Source: Brachionus manjavacas | Lineage: Eukaryota > Rotifera > Eurotatoria > Ploima > Brachionidae | DNA: 64,000 nt | Direction: 5' to 3' | Assembly (NCBI GenBank): GCA_019054805.1 | Contig: JAHQIY010000004.1 | Coordinates: 2,666,001-2,730,000, forward strand | In this document: in pieces, positions 36,063-44,990 of the stretch | Position numbering within the stretch: the stretch's first letter is position 1 | Layout of the letters: each line of letters starts with the position of its first letter | Notes under the pieces: model-generated | The model's input: the letters and a program-made list of their open reading frames with translations, nothing else | Told to the model about the DNA's origin: nothing | The model's database searches: none | Position numbers and translations under genes: made by a program

Positions 36063-37572
36063 TTTATTCATTATTTATTTATTTGTTTTCTCTGTGCCGA
36101 GCTAAAACTCCTTCAGATTAAAAAAAAATATATAAAAAAAATAAAAATTATGACAAAATAAAATAAAAATGTAAAGAAAAATTATAAGAAAAATTAAAAT
36201 AAGTTAAAAAAGACAATTAAATTGATAAATTGTAAGAGTTGACATGTGCAAATTATTTAAGTATTGAACAGTTCAGAAAAAAAAGAAGAAATAGTAAGAT
36301 AGCAATTACACAATGGAGTTGGGTATTCAACATACCTTTATTCAAAACCCGCTTTATATTCATCAATTAGCTTGACAAGCAATGGAACAGAATGACGCAG
36401 TCCTCCCGCTACATATCTTTCGCTCAATTCAAAAAGTCGATCCGAGACAGTTAAGAATTTAAGTTTATTAAGGGCCCCATGATGCAAAATATTGGAAGGA
36501 GTATCATATTTTAGTTTAAGTATAAAACCAACTTTATCTTATTATCTAGATTTCTTTTTTTCTAAAAAATATAAAATGTGACCAAGTCATCAGCAAAAGG
36601 AAAAGAGTATTCACTATTTATTTTATTTCTTTTAGGAATATCATTGATAAAAATACTAAAAGTAATGGACTAATTACCGAGCGGTTCGTCGATTTTTTCT
36701 AAAACCTCATTGCTCCTGAATTAGTGATGATTTTTGTTCTAAATAACTATATAATCTTGAGTAGACGATACGTTCTAAAAGTTTTCCTAGACAGCTTGTC
36801 ATACAGATTGGTCGGTAGTTAGCTGGGTCTTGTGTTAAAATTGACTTTTTAGGTATCTTAGTAATGTTAGCAGATTTCCATGCATTCGGTATTTTACTTT
36901 CTCTTAGACTTAAAATAAAAAGATACATAATTTCTTTTAGAATATTTTGAGGGACATTTTTTAATATAAGGTTATGAATTTGATCTGGTCCCGAAGCTGC
37001 TTCCTCTTTTAACCTTTTTATCGCTGATGTAATCTCTTAAGTGCTAACAGGCTTATAATCAATTATAATCAATTATTTCTCTATCTTTTTGGGGGATTAA
37101 TTAAATCATTATTCGGACTAAAAGTTTTTTGAAGAAATTCACCAAAAAAGGTAGCCTTTTCTTTGTCAGTTTTACAATCATTATTATTAGAGATCACACG
37201 GAATAAAAACCAATTTGCTTTTTTATAGTTAAGCTTCTTTGGCTGTGTTTTACGGTTAATGGAAAATGATCTCTGGTCATATCTTGATTATTTAGAACCC
37301 TAAAATCAGTGATTTTATCAATCAATAAAGATGAGACTAAGAATTAATCAAGAATTTCAAAATATTCCCTATTGAATATGTTAAAGGTTGGACACTTATT
37401 ATTGATTACTGTGAGATTAAGCTCGTTAATAATGCTTTCTAAAATGATTCCATTTTTGTTTTCTCCTTTGCATTCTATTTGTTTTGTTTTGGCGTTTAAG
37501 TCAACCCCGAGAACATAATTTTTACAGTTTCTTTTTATCTTTTCGAATATATTAAAATTTAGAGGTTTATTA
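36063..37572 (-). mobile_element. LINE, family A, copy 1 (endonuclease and RT fragments, 3' tail)
   Basis: Minus strand, decayed. At 37344-37570 lies the end of the AP-type endonuclease (LGVDLNAKTKQIECKGENKN... then LTVINNKCPTFNIFN). At 36707-36928 lies the first RT block (SLRESKIPNAWKSANITKIP ... NYRPICMTSCLGKLLERIVY ... SLIQEQ), and at about 36640-36690 a remnant of the SVISPLLL block. About 36241-36510 matches the 3' part of copy 2 at 48.1-48.3 kb (for example TTACACAATGGAGTTGGG versus TTACACAATGGAGTAGGG). The 3' tail (GTGCCGAGCTAAAACTCCTT in plus orientation) is at about 36095-36120. The palm region between the QEQ and SVISPLL blocks is deleted. Jockey/I-like type. Confidence 0.8.
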
Positions 37573-37573
37573 G

Positions 37574-37680
37574 GTAGATTATAGTAGTAGTAGTAGTATA
37601 AATGCTGTGGGAGACTTGGGTCTCCAAGTAGTGGCGCACGTAGACGCCCCACTTTAACAGCCAATTGCCTCTTTTTTTTA
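37574..37680 (-). mobile_element. Retroelement 3' tail with (ACT)n, at the 5' edge of LINE A copy 1
   Basis: The minus strand reads ...GGGGCGTCTACGTGCGCCAC ... GAGACCCAAGTCTCCCACAG then ACT repeats. It shares this terminus with 19650-19753 and is G+C-richer than its surroundings. It abuts the point where the LINE A endonuclease frame stops, so it probably landed in or next to that LINE. Confidence 0.5.
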
Positions 37681-37750
37681 TTTTTACAAATTATATTAAT
37701 TAATTTTGTTTTTACAAATTTTCTAATATCCTATTTTTAGTTTGTCAATT

Positions 37751-38993
37751 TTTATTTTTTTTTTTTTTTTTTTATAAATGTTTGTGTTAGTTTCACACTT
37801 AGTCTCCACGTCCAGAGTAATTCGGCCAGGTTTTGTAAAATTATTTTCATGTGCTTATAATGTGTGTAAAGTGATTTTGGTGGATGTTGTCTTATCTAGT
37901 GGAAACCCAGTTGTTTATCAATTCTGTTTTTAAATTTGTTGGTGTTAGTTACGCATCTGGTCGCTGCATCGAGGGCATTCCAGTCACCTGCAGTCCTGTT
38001 CGTGAAGAAGTTGGTGCGTGCCTCGCAGTTGCGAACCAACTGTGCACGATGACAAGTTCTGGTATTCCCTGCTGGACAATCAAGGCCATCAGACGCCAGC
38101 CTTTGAACGCCGTTGATGAAGCATACGTGGTCGTAGCCGTGCTGAATCTTATGGAGCTGGATGAGGTCACCTCGACTACGCCGGTCTTCTAGAGAGGTCC
38201 AACCGAGAGCTTCTCTTCTTTCAACGTAGGGTTTCGTTTTGAGTTCAGGGACTAGCTTTGAGAATCTCCTTTGCACCTGTTCAAGCAGTTTAATGTCACC
38301 CCGCCGAAAAGGATTCCAGGCACCGACTGCAAATTCTAAGTGAGGCCGTATGAACGACTTGTAGAGCAAGTTCACCAGGTCCAATGAGAAATACAAGTAG
38401 GTAAGCTTGATTCGGCACGCTATTATCGTCGCCCTAGACGCGGCTCTCTTGGACTGCTCAGTCCACTTAAGGTCATTTGTGATAATGATTCCGAGGTCTC
38501 GCTCTTTTGTGGTCTTTTCAAGCGTATGATCGCCTAGTATGTACTCGTAGCAACCGTTATTGTTCCCAACATGCATGACTACACACTTCTTTTTGTTGAA
38601 TTTCGTTCGCCAGGTGTCCGACCATTCTGCAAGACGGTTGAGGTCAGACTGCAGCCTCCTAGAGTTCTCCACACGTAGTACCGAGCTCATTAGCTTGCTG
38701 TCATCAGCATACAGCTTACAAACAGATCCACACACGTCCGGCATATCATTGATGTAAATAATGAAGAGAAGCGGGCCAATGACCGAACCCTGAGAAACGC
38801 CAATTGTAACTGGTACCCAATCCGATTTTGCTTCGCCCATGACTACTCTCTGCCTTCGGCCGCTCAGGAAGTTACGAATCCAGCTAACAATGAGATCGGG
38901 AATGCCGTATGCTGCTAGCTTTACTAGGAGCAGTTCGTGTGATACTTTGTCGAACGCCTTCTCGAAGTCTAGGTATATTATGTCTACATGTCT
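37751..38993 (-). mobile_element. CR1/L2-like LINE, 5'-truncated, G+C-rich and well preserved
   Basis: A 1.24-kb copy on the minus strand: ORF2 C-terminal part (37896-38993), then a 3' UTR of about 120 bp, then a poly(A) tract (T-run at about 37757-37773 on the plus strand). The 5' end stops abruptly at about 38993, beside the inverted end of another element (38995). One line (38401-38460) has 33 G/C in 60, against about 15-20% in nearby non-coding DNA. The open frame and the base composition both point to recent arrival. It shares its C-terminal motif with the old relic at 3.7-3.9 kb. Confidence 0.88.
37896..38993 (-). CDS. LINE reverse transcriptase, C-terminal two-thirds (5'-truncated)
   Basis: About 365 codons without a stop. 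The start Met at 38840 is internal. The true frame is open up to about 38993 and includes the catalytic motif DIIYLDFEKAFDKVSHELLL. Downstream come SWIRNFLSGRRQRVV, VSQGSVIGPLLFIIYINDM and LYADDSKLM, the palm motifs with the catalytic Asp pair. The thumb/C-terminal part follows, with LLYKSFIRPHLEFAVGAWNP and QVQRRFSKLVPELK. Amino-terminal RT and the endonuclease are missing, as usual for 5'-truncated insertions. Protein from this copy would not be a complete retrotransposase. The ORF on the opposite strand is a shadow. Confidence 0.88.
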   Translation of the reverse strand, partial: RHVDIIYLDFEKAFDKVSHELLLVKLAAYGIPDLIVSWIRNFLSGRRQRVVMGEAKSDWVPVTIGVSQGSVIGPLLFIIYINDMPDVCGSVCKLYADDSKLMSSVLRVENSRRLQSDLNRLAEWSDTWRTKFNKKKCVVMHVGNNNGCYEYILGDHTLEKTTKERDLGIIITNDLKWTEQSKRAASRATIIACRIKLTYLYFSLDLVNLLYKSFIRPHLEFAVGAWNPFRRGDIKLLEQVQRRFSKLVPELKTKPYVERREALGWTSLEDRRSRGDLIQLHKIQHGYDHVCFINGVQRLASDGLDCPAGNTRTCHRAQLVRNCEARTNFFTNRTAGDWNALDAATRCVTNTNKFKNRIDKQLGFH

Positions 38994-38994
38994 A

Positions 38995-39562
38995 CACTAG
39001 AAGCGCTGGCGATGTCATTTCGACATATTTCGAGTTTTGATTCATCAAAAGATCAAAACATCATTTTTAGGACTTAAAATTTGAAAATAAGGTTTGTTTG
39101 TTGTTAATTACCAAAATTAAATCCTACATTTTTTTCAGGTATTTTATTTCAAGATAAATTGACCAATATACTGAAAAGCATCAGTAGATGACATTTTGAC
39201 ATCTTTTAAAAATGTAAAGAAATGTTATGTGTATTTTAAAAATTCTGCCTAAATTTTAAAAAAGAAAGCTTTTTTGTATTTTTTAGACCATTTCATTAAC
39301 AATTAATTATTCATTACTTAAATACATTTAAGTATATATGTTTAATATTGAATTTTTCCTCCAATTTTTAAGATAACTAAGAATGAGTTCAAAAATTCGA
39401 TTTGAAAGCAAAATTCTCTGAAAAAGTTCATTTTAACTTAAAATTTTTAAATTTCAAATTTATTCTAAAAAATTTAGATGAAACAACTCGCAATTTAATA
39501 AAAAGCATTCAAAATGACATAGCTGATGTTTTCATGAATAAAAAAATTCAGTGCTTCTAGTG
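38995..39562. mobile_element. Inverted-repeat element of unassigned family (about 570 bp)
   Basis: The ends are inverted: left CACTAGAAGCGCTG, right in reverse complement CACTAGAAGCACTG. A second matching block follows (GCGATGTCATTTCGACA versus GCTATGTCATTTTGAAT). The interior has further ATGACATTTTGACAT copies and no ORF. No target duplication is visible. On the left the flank is the truncated 5' edge of the LINE, which may have erased it. Non-autonomous DNA transposon by form, superfamily unknown. Confidence 0.5.
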
Positions 39563-40117
39563 GTAACCAAAGCTTATGTGTCCCTGTTCAACAGCAAAAA
39601 AAAGAAAAATATTCAAATTTTTGAATTTTCAATTAAATAATTTATCTACTTATTTTAAGGTGTGCTTTAGAGAATTTATTTGAATGTAAAAAGATTGAAT
39701 CTTTTCTTTTAAAAGCAAAGCATAAAATACTAACTAGAGACCATGTCCAACAAAACAATGGTATCCGATATAATCTTTTTGACAAATTCTACAAGGCCTT
39801 AAGTTGATCGGTATAATGAAAATCATGATTTCTTTACAAAACCAAAATTCTGAATTTAGCAAATATTGCAAAAATCTTTATTTTTTTGACTATTGTCTCT
39901 TCAGAGTATATAAAATATGAAGGACTGGGCTAAAAGACGTGATTAAAAAAAGCACAAAGCTTTAAATTTTGGCACAAAAATAACTCGGTCAAAAAAAATT
40001 GATAGCAATAAAATATTTCCCTTCCTCTTATCTAATGCCTGTTCAAAAAAATATGTTTCCATAAATTATATTTAACCAAATTATTCACTTTTATTTACTA
40101 TCATCTAATAATTAACA

Positions 40118-40119
40118 AA

Positions 40120-40188
<69 letters not shown>
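40118..40188. repeat. (TAA)n microsatellite
   Basis: Nearly pure AAT/TAA run with one AAAAT interruption. It is the mirror counterpart of 41936-42026. Confidence 0.9.
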
Positions 40189-40423
40189 TTAAGCTACAAC
40201 AGGAGACCTGCGAAGCAAGGCTAGACGTTACCTCGCTATGGTAGCTGTCTGGTTTTTACATACCATATAATAAAGTTATCTTCTAGTTTTTCAATAAAAA
40301 AGTTAATAAAATATAGGTAACGTAATAAAAGCTAAAGTATTTATTGTTATTTCATTTTTAAATAATTATCCAGCTGGTTTTTAAAGCATATGTTTAGGTT
40401 ATTCATAGGTTTTTAAATATATA
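40118..40423 (-). mobile_element. LINE 3' end with (TAA)n, left arm copy
   Basis: Mirror image of 41701-42026: ORF2 C-terminus, about 180 bp of 3' UTR and a (TAA/TTA)n tail (40118-40188). It shares both breakpoints with the right-arm copy, so it was copied with the arm and did not insert separately. Confidence 0.6.
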
Positions 40424-40739
40424 AATCTAGTATTTTAAATGTTTATTAACAGAAAAAGGCCATCATGAACAACTTTACCTAAAAAAGATTTAAGTGAGTT
40501 CTTGATCATTTTAAAAGAACGATAGACTTTTAATTTTTTTCAAAAATACTAGGTATCCAAATACTTTTTCTCTTATCCTGTTAAACTAGAGTTCAAATGT
40601 TTAAAAATTTTAAACTAATATTAAACTAAGAATAAGCTCTAGATTAAGCATGACTTTAATATATTTTTTGATTTTTTTTGATCTTTTAAAAATTCTAATA
40701 AACTAATAAATAGTATTACATTTTTTGGTGACAAGTCTT

Positions 40740-41044
40740 AGACTGCAGAAAAAAAGTTTTATATACTCGCTACTTTGACTCACGAGTCCTTTCACGTTCC
40801 AATAGAAAGATAATCCCTGTTCTAATGCCAGGTTCTGTTTTTCAGATGAATGGTAATACCCATCCAGAGTAATGCTTTGACAATGATCTGAAAATCAGGT
40901 GGCAAAAAGAACCTCAACACTGAAAAAACAAGCTCAAATCCATGATTTATTTTTTAAAGTTTTATTTTGACTTAACTTGTATTCGAATCCATACCCTCAG
41001 GTGCAAAAAGCTGTTGTTTTACCTACTACACCACCTGATTAGTT
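40740..41044 (-). mobile_element. tRNA-derived SINE
   Basis: The minus strand starts with a tRNA-like head. The A box TGGTGTAGTAGG (41022-41033) and the B box GGATTCGAATAC (40979-40990) are about 31 bp apart, the normal spacing for an internal RNA polymerase III promoter. Around the B box GTAT/ATAC can pair as a T-stem. The acceptor stem and 3' CCA-side are not tRNA-like, so it is not a working tRNA. About 230 bp of unrelated, more complex body follows (CACCTGATTTTCAG ... GGACTCGTGAGTC) to about 40740. It lies in the spacer of the near-palindrome. I do not recognise the body. Confidence 0.6.
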
Positions 41045-41090
41045 ATACAAGCTCTTTTTTTTTAAAAATAATTGTATTTTTGCATTTTTT

Positions 41091-41160
41091 TTATTTATTT
41101 ATCTGTGACTAGCCAAAGCTGCTTATGTCTAAAACATACACCTATCAGGATTAAAAAACA
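41091..41160 (-). mobile_element. LINE family A 3' tail fragment
   Basis: Plus-strand text TTTATCTGTGAC ... AGCCAAAGCTGC matches the tails at about 36095 and 47985 (TTATCTGTGCGAAGCTAAGG). A short solo end in the palindrome spacer. Confidence 0.4.
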
Positions 41161-41700
41161 AAACCGGGGGTAAATCATCAAACCTTTTTAAAGTTTAAAT
41201 TTTTTTTGACACATTTATTCCTAATTATTTGTATTTTCATATAGACCCATTTTCATTTATTAAAAATTATCGTAAGCTTTAAATTTTGAATGAAAAAAAA
41301 ACAACATAAAATACCCAAAAACACCCTAATTTTTGAAAAAAACATAAAAATATTTACCAAAAAATGTAGTTTTAATAAATCAAATAATTAAAAAAAGTTA
41401 GAAGTATGCCATCATTTTTTATTACAATTTTTGTAACTAATTACCCAACGACTTTTTTGACCAAGTTATTTTTGTGCCAAAATTTAAAGCTTTGTGCTTT
41501 TTTTAATCACGTCTCTTAGCCCGGTCAGATAAGCTTAGTGCTTCATATTTTATATATTCTGAAGAGACAATAGTCAAAAAAATAAAGATTTTTATTGCTT
41601 TATTTGCTAAATTTAAAATTCCGGTTTTGTAAAGAAATCATTAAGAAATCAATTCAAGATGACCTTTTTCTGTTAATAAACATTTAAAATACTAGATTTA

Positions 41701-41933
41701 TATATTTAAAAACCTATGAATAACCTAAACATATGCTTTAAAAACCAGCTGGATAATTATTTGAAAATGAAATAACAATAAATACTTTAGAATTTATTAC
41801 GTTACCTATATTTTATTAACTTTTTTATTGAAAAACTAGAAGATAACTTTATTATATGGTATGTAAAAACCAGACAGCTACCATAGCGAGGTTACGTCTA
41901 GCTTTGCTTCGCAGGTCTCCTGTTGTAGCTTAA

Positions 41934-41964
<31 letters not shown>

Positions 41965-42026
41965 GTATAATTATTATTTTTATTATTTTTATTATTTTTA
42001 TTATTATTATTATTTTTATTAATTAT
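41701..42026 (+). mobile_element. LINE 3' end (CR1/L2-like) with (ATT)n, right arm copy
   Basis: The plus strand reads KPMNNLNICFKNQLDNYLK then MK-stop, the 'N.FK..LD.YL' ending common in CR1-type ORF2 proteins. About 180 bp of 3' UTR follows, then an ATT microsatellite (41936-42026). The empty-site copy at 3905-4040 lacks exactly this segment, which defines it as an insertion. Another tail of this family is at 15738-15824. Confidence 0.65.
41936..42026. repeat. (ATT)n microsatellite
   Basis: Imperfect ATT/TTA run with TTTTT interruptions. A reading frame through it encodes poly-Asn and is an artefact of the repeat. Confidence 0.9.
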
Positions 42027-42507
42027 TAGATGATAGTAAATAAAAGTGAATAATTTGGTTAAATATAATTTATGGAAGCATATTTTTTTGACCGAGTTAT
42101 TTTTGTGCCAAAATTTAAAACTTTGTGCTTTTTTTATCACGTCTCTTAGCCCGGTCAGATAAGCTTAGTGTTTCATATTTTATTCATTCTGAAGAGACAA
42201 TAGTCAAAAAAATAAAGATTTTTGCAATATTTGCTAAATTCAGAATTTTGGTTTTGTAAAGAAATCATGATTTTCATTATACCGATCAACTTAAGGCCTT
42301 GTAGAATTTGTCAAAAAGATTATATCGGATACCATTGTTTTGTTGGACATGGTCTCTAGTTAGTATTTTATGCTTTGCTTTTAAAAGAAAAGATTCAATC
42401 TTTTTACATTCAAATAAATTCTCTAAAGCACACCTTAAAATAAGTAGATAAATTATTTAATTGAAAATTCAAAAATTTGAATATTTTTCTTTTTTTTGCT
42501 GTTTAAC

Positions 42508-43966
42508 ATAAAAGAATTAAATTCAAAATTGATCATATTTATTTGTTTGCATCTCTTTTTTTCAAGGGAAATTAAAAAAATTACATTATCCAAAGAATTT
42601 CAAAAAATTAAAAAATGTTATTGACGTTTTGTTTTAAATTTTAAAGATTTGAGTGCATTATTTATATATAGTAATAAGTTTTTGGATCTTTAGTGTTCGG
42701 ATTTAGCTTTTCTCTTAAAATTGTATCGATTTTATCTTGAACCTCAGCCTTCGAAATAACTTTTCTTGAATTAGGAAATTGTTTTTTAATCAATTCGTAA
42801 AAGACCTCTTTGTGATTATATTCGGACATTTTTCAAAAAGAAAATAAAAGAATAATTTTTAAATTTGCAAGTTTTATTTGTTTCATTTCGATTTAAGTTA
42901 AGTACATAAAATTATTTTAAACTAAGTTAAACTCATCTTTGATTAAAGTTAAAAATAATCAGTTTTCCTATTCTAGTAAAATTGCTTTTTTTATTTAATC
43001 TTAGCTAAATAATTAATTTTGCTTATTATATACGACATATATAATATGTTAACTACATTAATAGAGCTTGTAGTTAATTTTTGACTTTAAAGAATAAAAA
43101 TTTCTAAATAAATTTGAACAGTTTATAGAAACAGAATGCCTTTTAAATTACTCCATATATTAAACATAATTCTGGTTAAATGAATTTAAAAAAAAATGAA
43201 TAGTTATCACAAATAGAAAAACATTCTATAAAATTTAGATTTTGTACTTTTCATTTTTTATTATGTAATTTCTCTTTTATTTTGTTCACTCCAATTTATA
43301 AAAATATTCCTTTATTTATTTATTTTCTTCTTACTTTCTTTCATTTTCTAATTAATTTACTTAAGTATTGCGTTTTTAATGTAGAAAAAATTAAAATTTT
43401 TTACAAATTTTTAAAATTCAAAGAAACATGAAGCTGTTTTCATGCCTATATGACTGAGCAATAGAGAGAACGAGAATTTCAAGGTTTTTTTTTGAAAAAA
43501 ATCTAAATTAAACTATTGAAAAAAAATCTTAAGAATTATTATATTAAAGATTTTTTTTTTATTTCAAATTCTTCGATGTAAACAGAAACAAAATTTTCAG
43601 AGAATGCAAAATAAATAAAATTTAATGAACGAACAAAAAAAAAGGTAAATTATTTTGTAAAAAATTTGTCCACAGTCATCAAACTAAAAATTATTCACGT
43701 TTAAAATCAGAACCTGAATAAATTTAGTTATTCTTAAAAATCATAATTTTATTTCAGGTGTTTATTTTTTTAAATCCAAAAACTGTAATTTTTTATTTTT
43801 AGTTTAGATTAGATAAATAAAAGTTTTTTTAAAATTGTCCACCAGAAACTGAAGAAAAAATGCTTAGGAAAATTTTCAAAATAAAACTCAAACTAAGTAA
43901 ATTAACTTTGATTTTAATTAAAAAATTAAACAATTTATTTCCAAATTTTTATTTTTAATTTTTCAG
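42508..43966. other. Region upstream of the DUF229 gene
   Basis: Must contain, or lie downstream of, the missing first exon of the DUF229 gene. Apart from a 55-codon minus-strand ORF (42662-42829) I can support nothing. An ATG-containing stretch ending in AAAG/GTAAAT at 43625-43644 was tested as first exon, but its phase does not fit. Confidence 0.45.
42662..42829 (-). CDS. Small ORF of 55 codons, unknown
   Basis: Begins MSEYNHKEVFYELIKKQF, continues SRKVISKAEVQDKIDTILRE and ends KTYYYI-stop. The mix of charged, aromatic and aliphatic residues looks like real protein and unlike the Phe/Lys/Ile/Asn runs of chance ORFs here. It would suit a small helical domain or the first exon of a longer gene or mobile-element gene. 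No splice donor or continuation was established and I do not recognise the family. It lies just outside the near-palindrome. Confidence 0.35.
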   Translation of the reverse strand: MSEYNHKEVFYELIKKQFPNSRKVISKAEVQDKIDTILREKLNPNTKDPKTYYYI

Positions 43967-44596
43967 TTATTTGTGGAATTTTTTGCCTAGTCATTTTGTC
44001 AAATTATAAAATAATAGGAAGCAAAAGAGCCAAAAAACACTCACCGAATTCAAAAAATCCAGAAATCTGTAAAATACCTGAATTAAATTACGATTTACCA
44101 TTGGAAAGTTTTAGACCAAATCCTACATGCATCGTCGGAAATAATTGGGGATATTTTGACTCTTTAGAATACAAGTGGACTCTAAATAACGATATTCAAT
44201 CAAAAATAGATTCAATCGAATGTAACTATCGTAAAATTGAGCGAGTAGATGATTTTAGGATAAAATTGGGAAAATTTTCCAAGCTTGAAAATGGTCATAT
44301 TATTCTGGACGATGTTGTTGAAGTAGAGTGTATGGGCCATAATAAAACTGGCAATACAACTGCCACATTTAGTAACTTGTATGTTCAAGTGGTCGACAAA
44401 GAACCAGAAAGGACATTTGAAATAAAAAAGGACAAAAATGGATGCTTTCCCTACAACGTAATGCTTCTAAGCTATGATTCAGTCTCAAGAGTATCTTTTA
44501 TAAGAAGATTAAAACGAACATACGATCTTATTAAAAAAACAGAAAATTTTTTTGTTTTGTCAGGCTATAACATTGTTGGTGATGGCACACCTCAAG
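43967..44596 (+). CDS. DUF229-family membrane protein, exon with TM anchor and N-terminal half
   Basis: The first exon seen of a split gene whose other exons are 44649-44771 and 51273-52372. It opens after a TTTTTCAG acceptor in the middle of a hydrophobic segment (ICGIFCLVIL), the usual type II membrane anchor of this family. The 5' part with the start codon is therefore on an exon I could not find. The ectodomain follows, with NVMLLSYDSVSRVSFIRR, the family's DSVSR block in the sulfatase/alkaline-phosphatase-like core, and ends at NIVGDGTPQ before donor G/GTTTAT. DUF229 (Pfam PF02995) proteins occur in insects, nematodes and other animals. Their substrate is unknown to me, so no enzymatic role is assigned. 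Confidence 0.88.
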
Positions 44597-44648
44597 GTTT
44601 ATCATTTAAAATTTTTTTTTAAATTTTTATATCAATTTATTTAAATAG

Positions 44649-44771
44649 CATTAATTCCGATATTTACTGGAAAAACAGAAGAAGAATTACCAAGTGTGCT
44701 GAAAAATGATCCAAAAGGAAAATATGTAGATGAAGTGTATCCATTTATTTGGAAAGAACTGCATCAAAAAA
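44649..44771 (+). CDS. DUF229-family protein, short middle exon
   Basis: Begins after TTTAAATAG and completes a split Ala codon: ALIPIFTGKTEEELPSV ... YVDEVYPFIWKELHQK, ending at AAAAAA/GTAAAT. It continues the strongly conserved family string (GDGTP.ALIPI.TGKTE.ELP), which fixes both splice sites. The intron before it is only 52 bp. The intron after it is 6.5 kb. Confidence 0.88.
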
Positions 44772-44905
44772 GTAAATATAAAAGTTACCTTTCCAAAAAT
44801 GCACAAAAAATAAGATTATCCTAGAAGGATAGAAGTAAAAAATATGACATTTTTCCCAACTCATGCATTCAAAAGTTATCTCGTAAAAACTAAAAATTAT
44901 TATTG

Positions 44906-44990
44906 CTGCATTTAATCTAATAAAAAATCAATTTATATTCATCATTTATAATTATGAATATAAATTGATTTTTTATTAGATTAAATGCAG
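44906..44990. repeat. Perfect 37-bp inverted repeat, 11-bp loop
   Basis: Arms 44906-44942 and 44954-44990 match base for base (core TTTAATCTAATAAAAAATC). It lies 135 bp after the splice donor. Nothing around it has transposon ends, so a template-switch duplication is more likely than a MITE. Confidence 0.9.

Larger units (their letters stand above)
39586..42507. repeat. 2.9-kb near-palindrome with 0.85-0.9-kb arms
   Basis: The left arm 39586-40469 recurs inverted at 41653-42507, from a GTTCAACAGC/GCTGTTTAAC outer edge to an AGAAAAAGG(C/T)CATC inner edge. In the 190 bases next to the inner edge I count only about three differences, so the duplication is recent. Each arm holds the same LINE 3' end and trinucleotide microsatellite, so the LINE was present before duplication. 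The left arm has about 51 extra bases near 40000 and lacks about 20 near 39925. Part of the arm (42083-42275) occurs a third time, in direct orientation, at 41456-41645. The 1.2-kb spacer contains a SINE and a LINE tail. No transposon ends or target duplication seen. Confidence 0.88.

Noticed and set aside
37884-38192. 102-codon plus-strand ORF
   Set aside because: Antisense shadow of the LINE reverse transcriptase.
40979-41044. Functional tRNA gene on the minus strand
   Set aside because: A and B boxes are present, but the acceptor stem does not close and a long body follows. SINE fits better.
41898-42140. 80-codon ORF rich in Asn
   Set aside because: It is the translation of the (ATT)n microsatellite and its flanks.
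43625-43644. First exon of the DUF229 gene (ATG ... AAAG/GTAAAT)
   Set aside because: Twenty bases leave the reading two bases into a codon, while the next exon needs one. The joined frame would hit a stop soon after.
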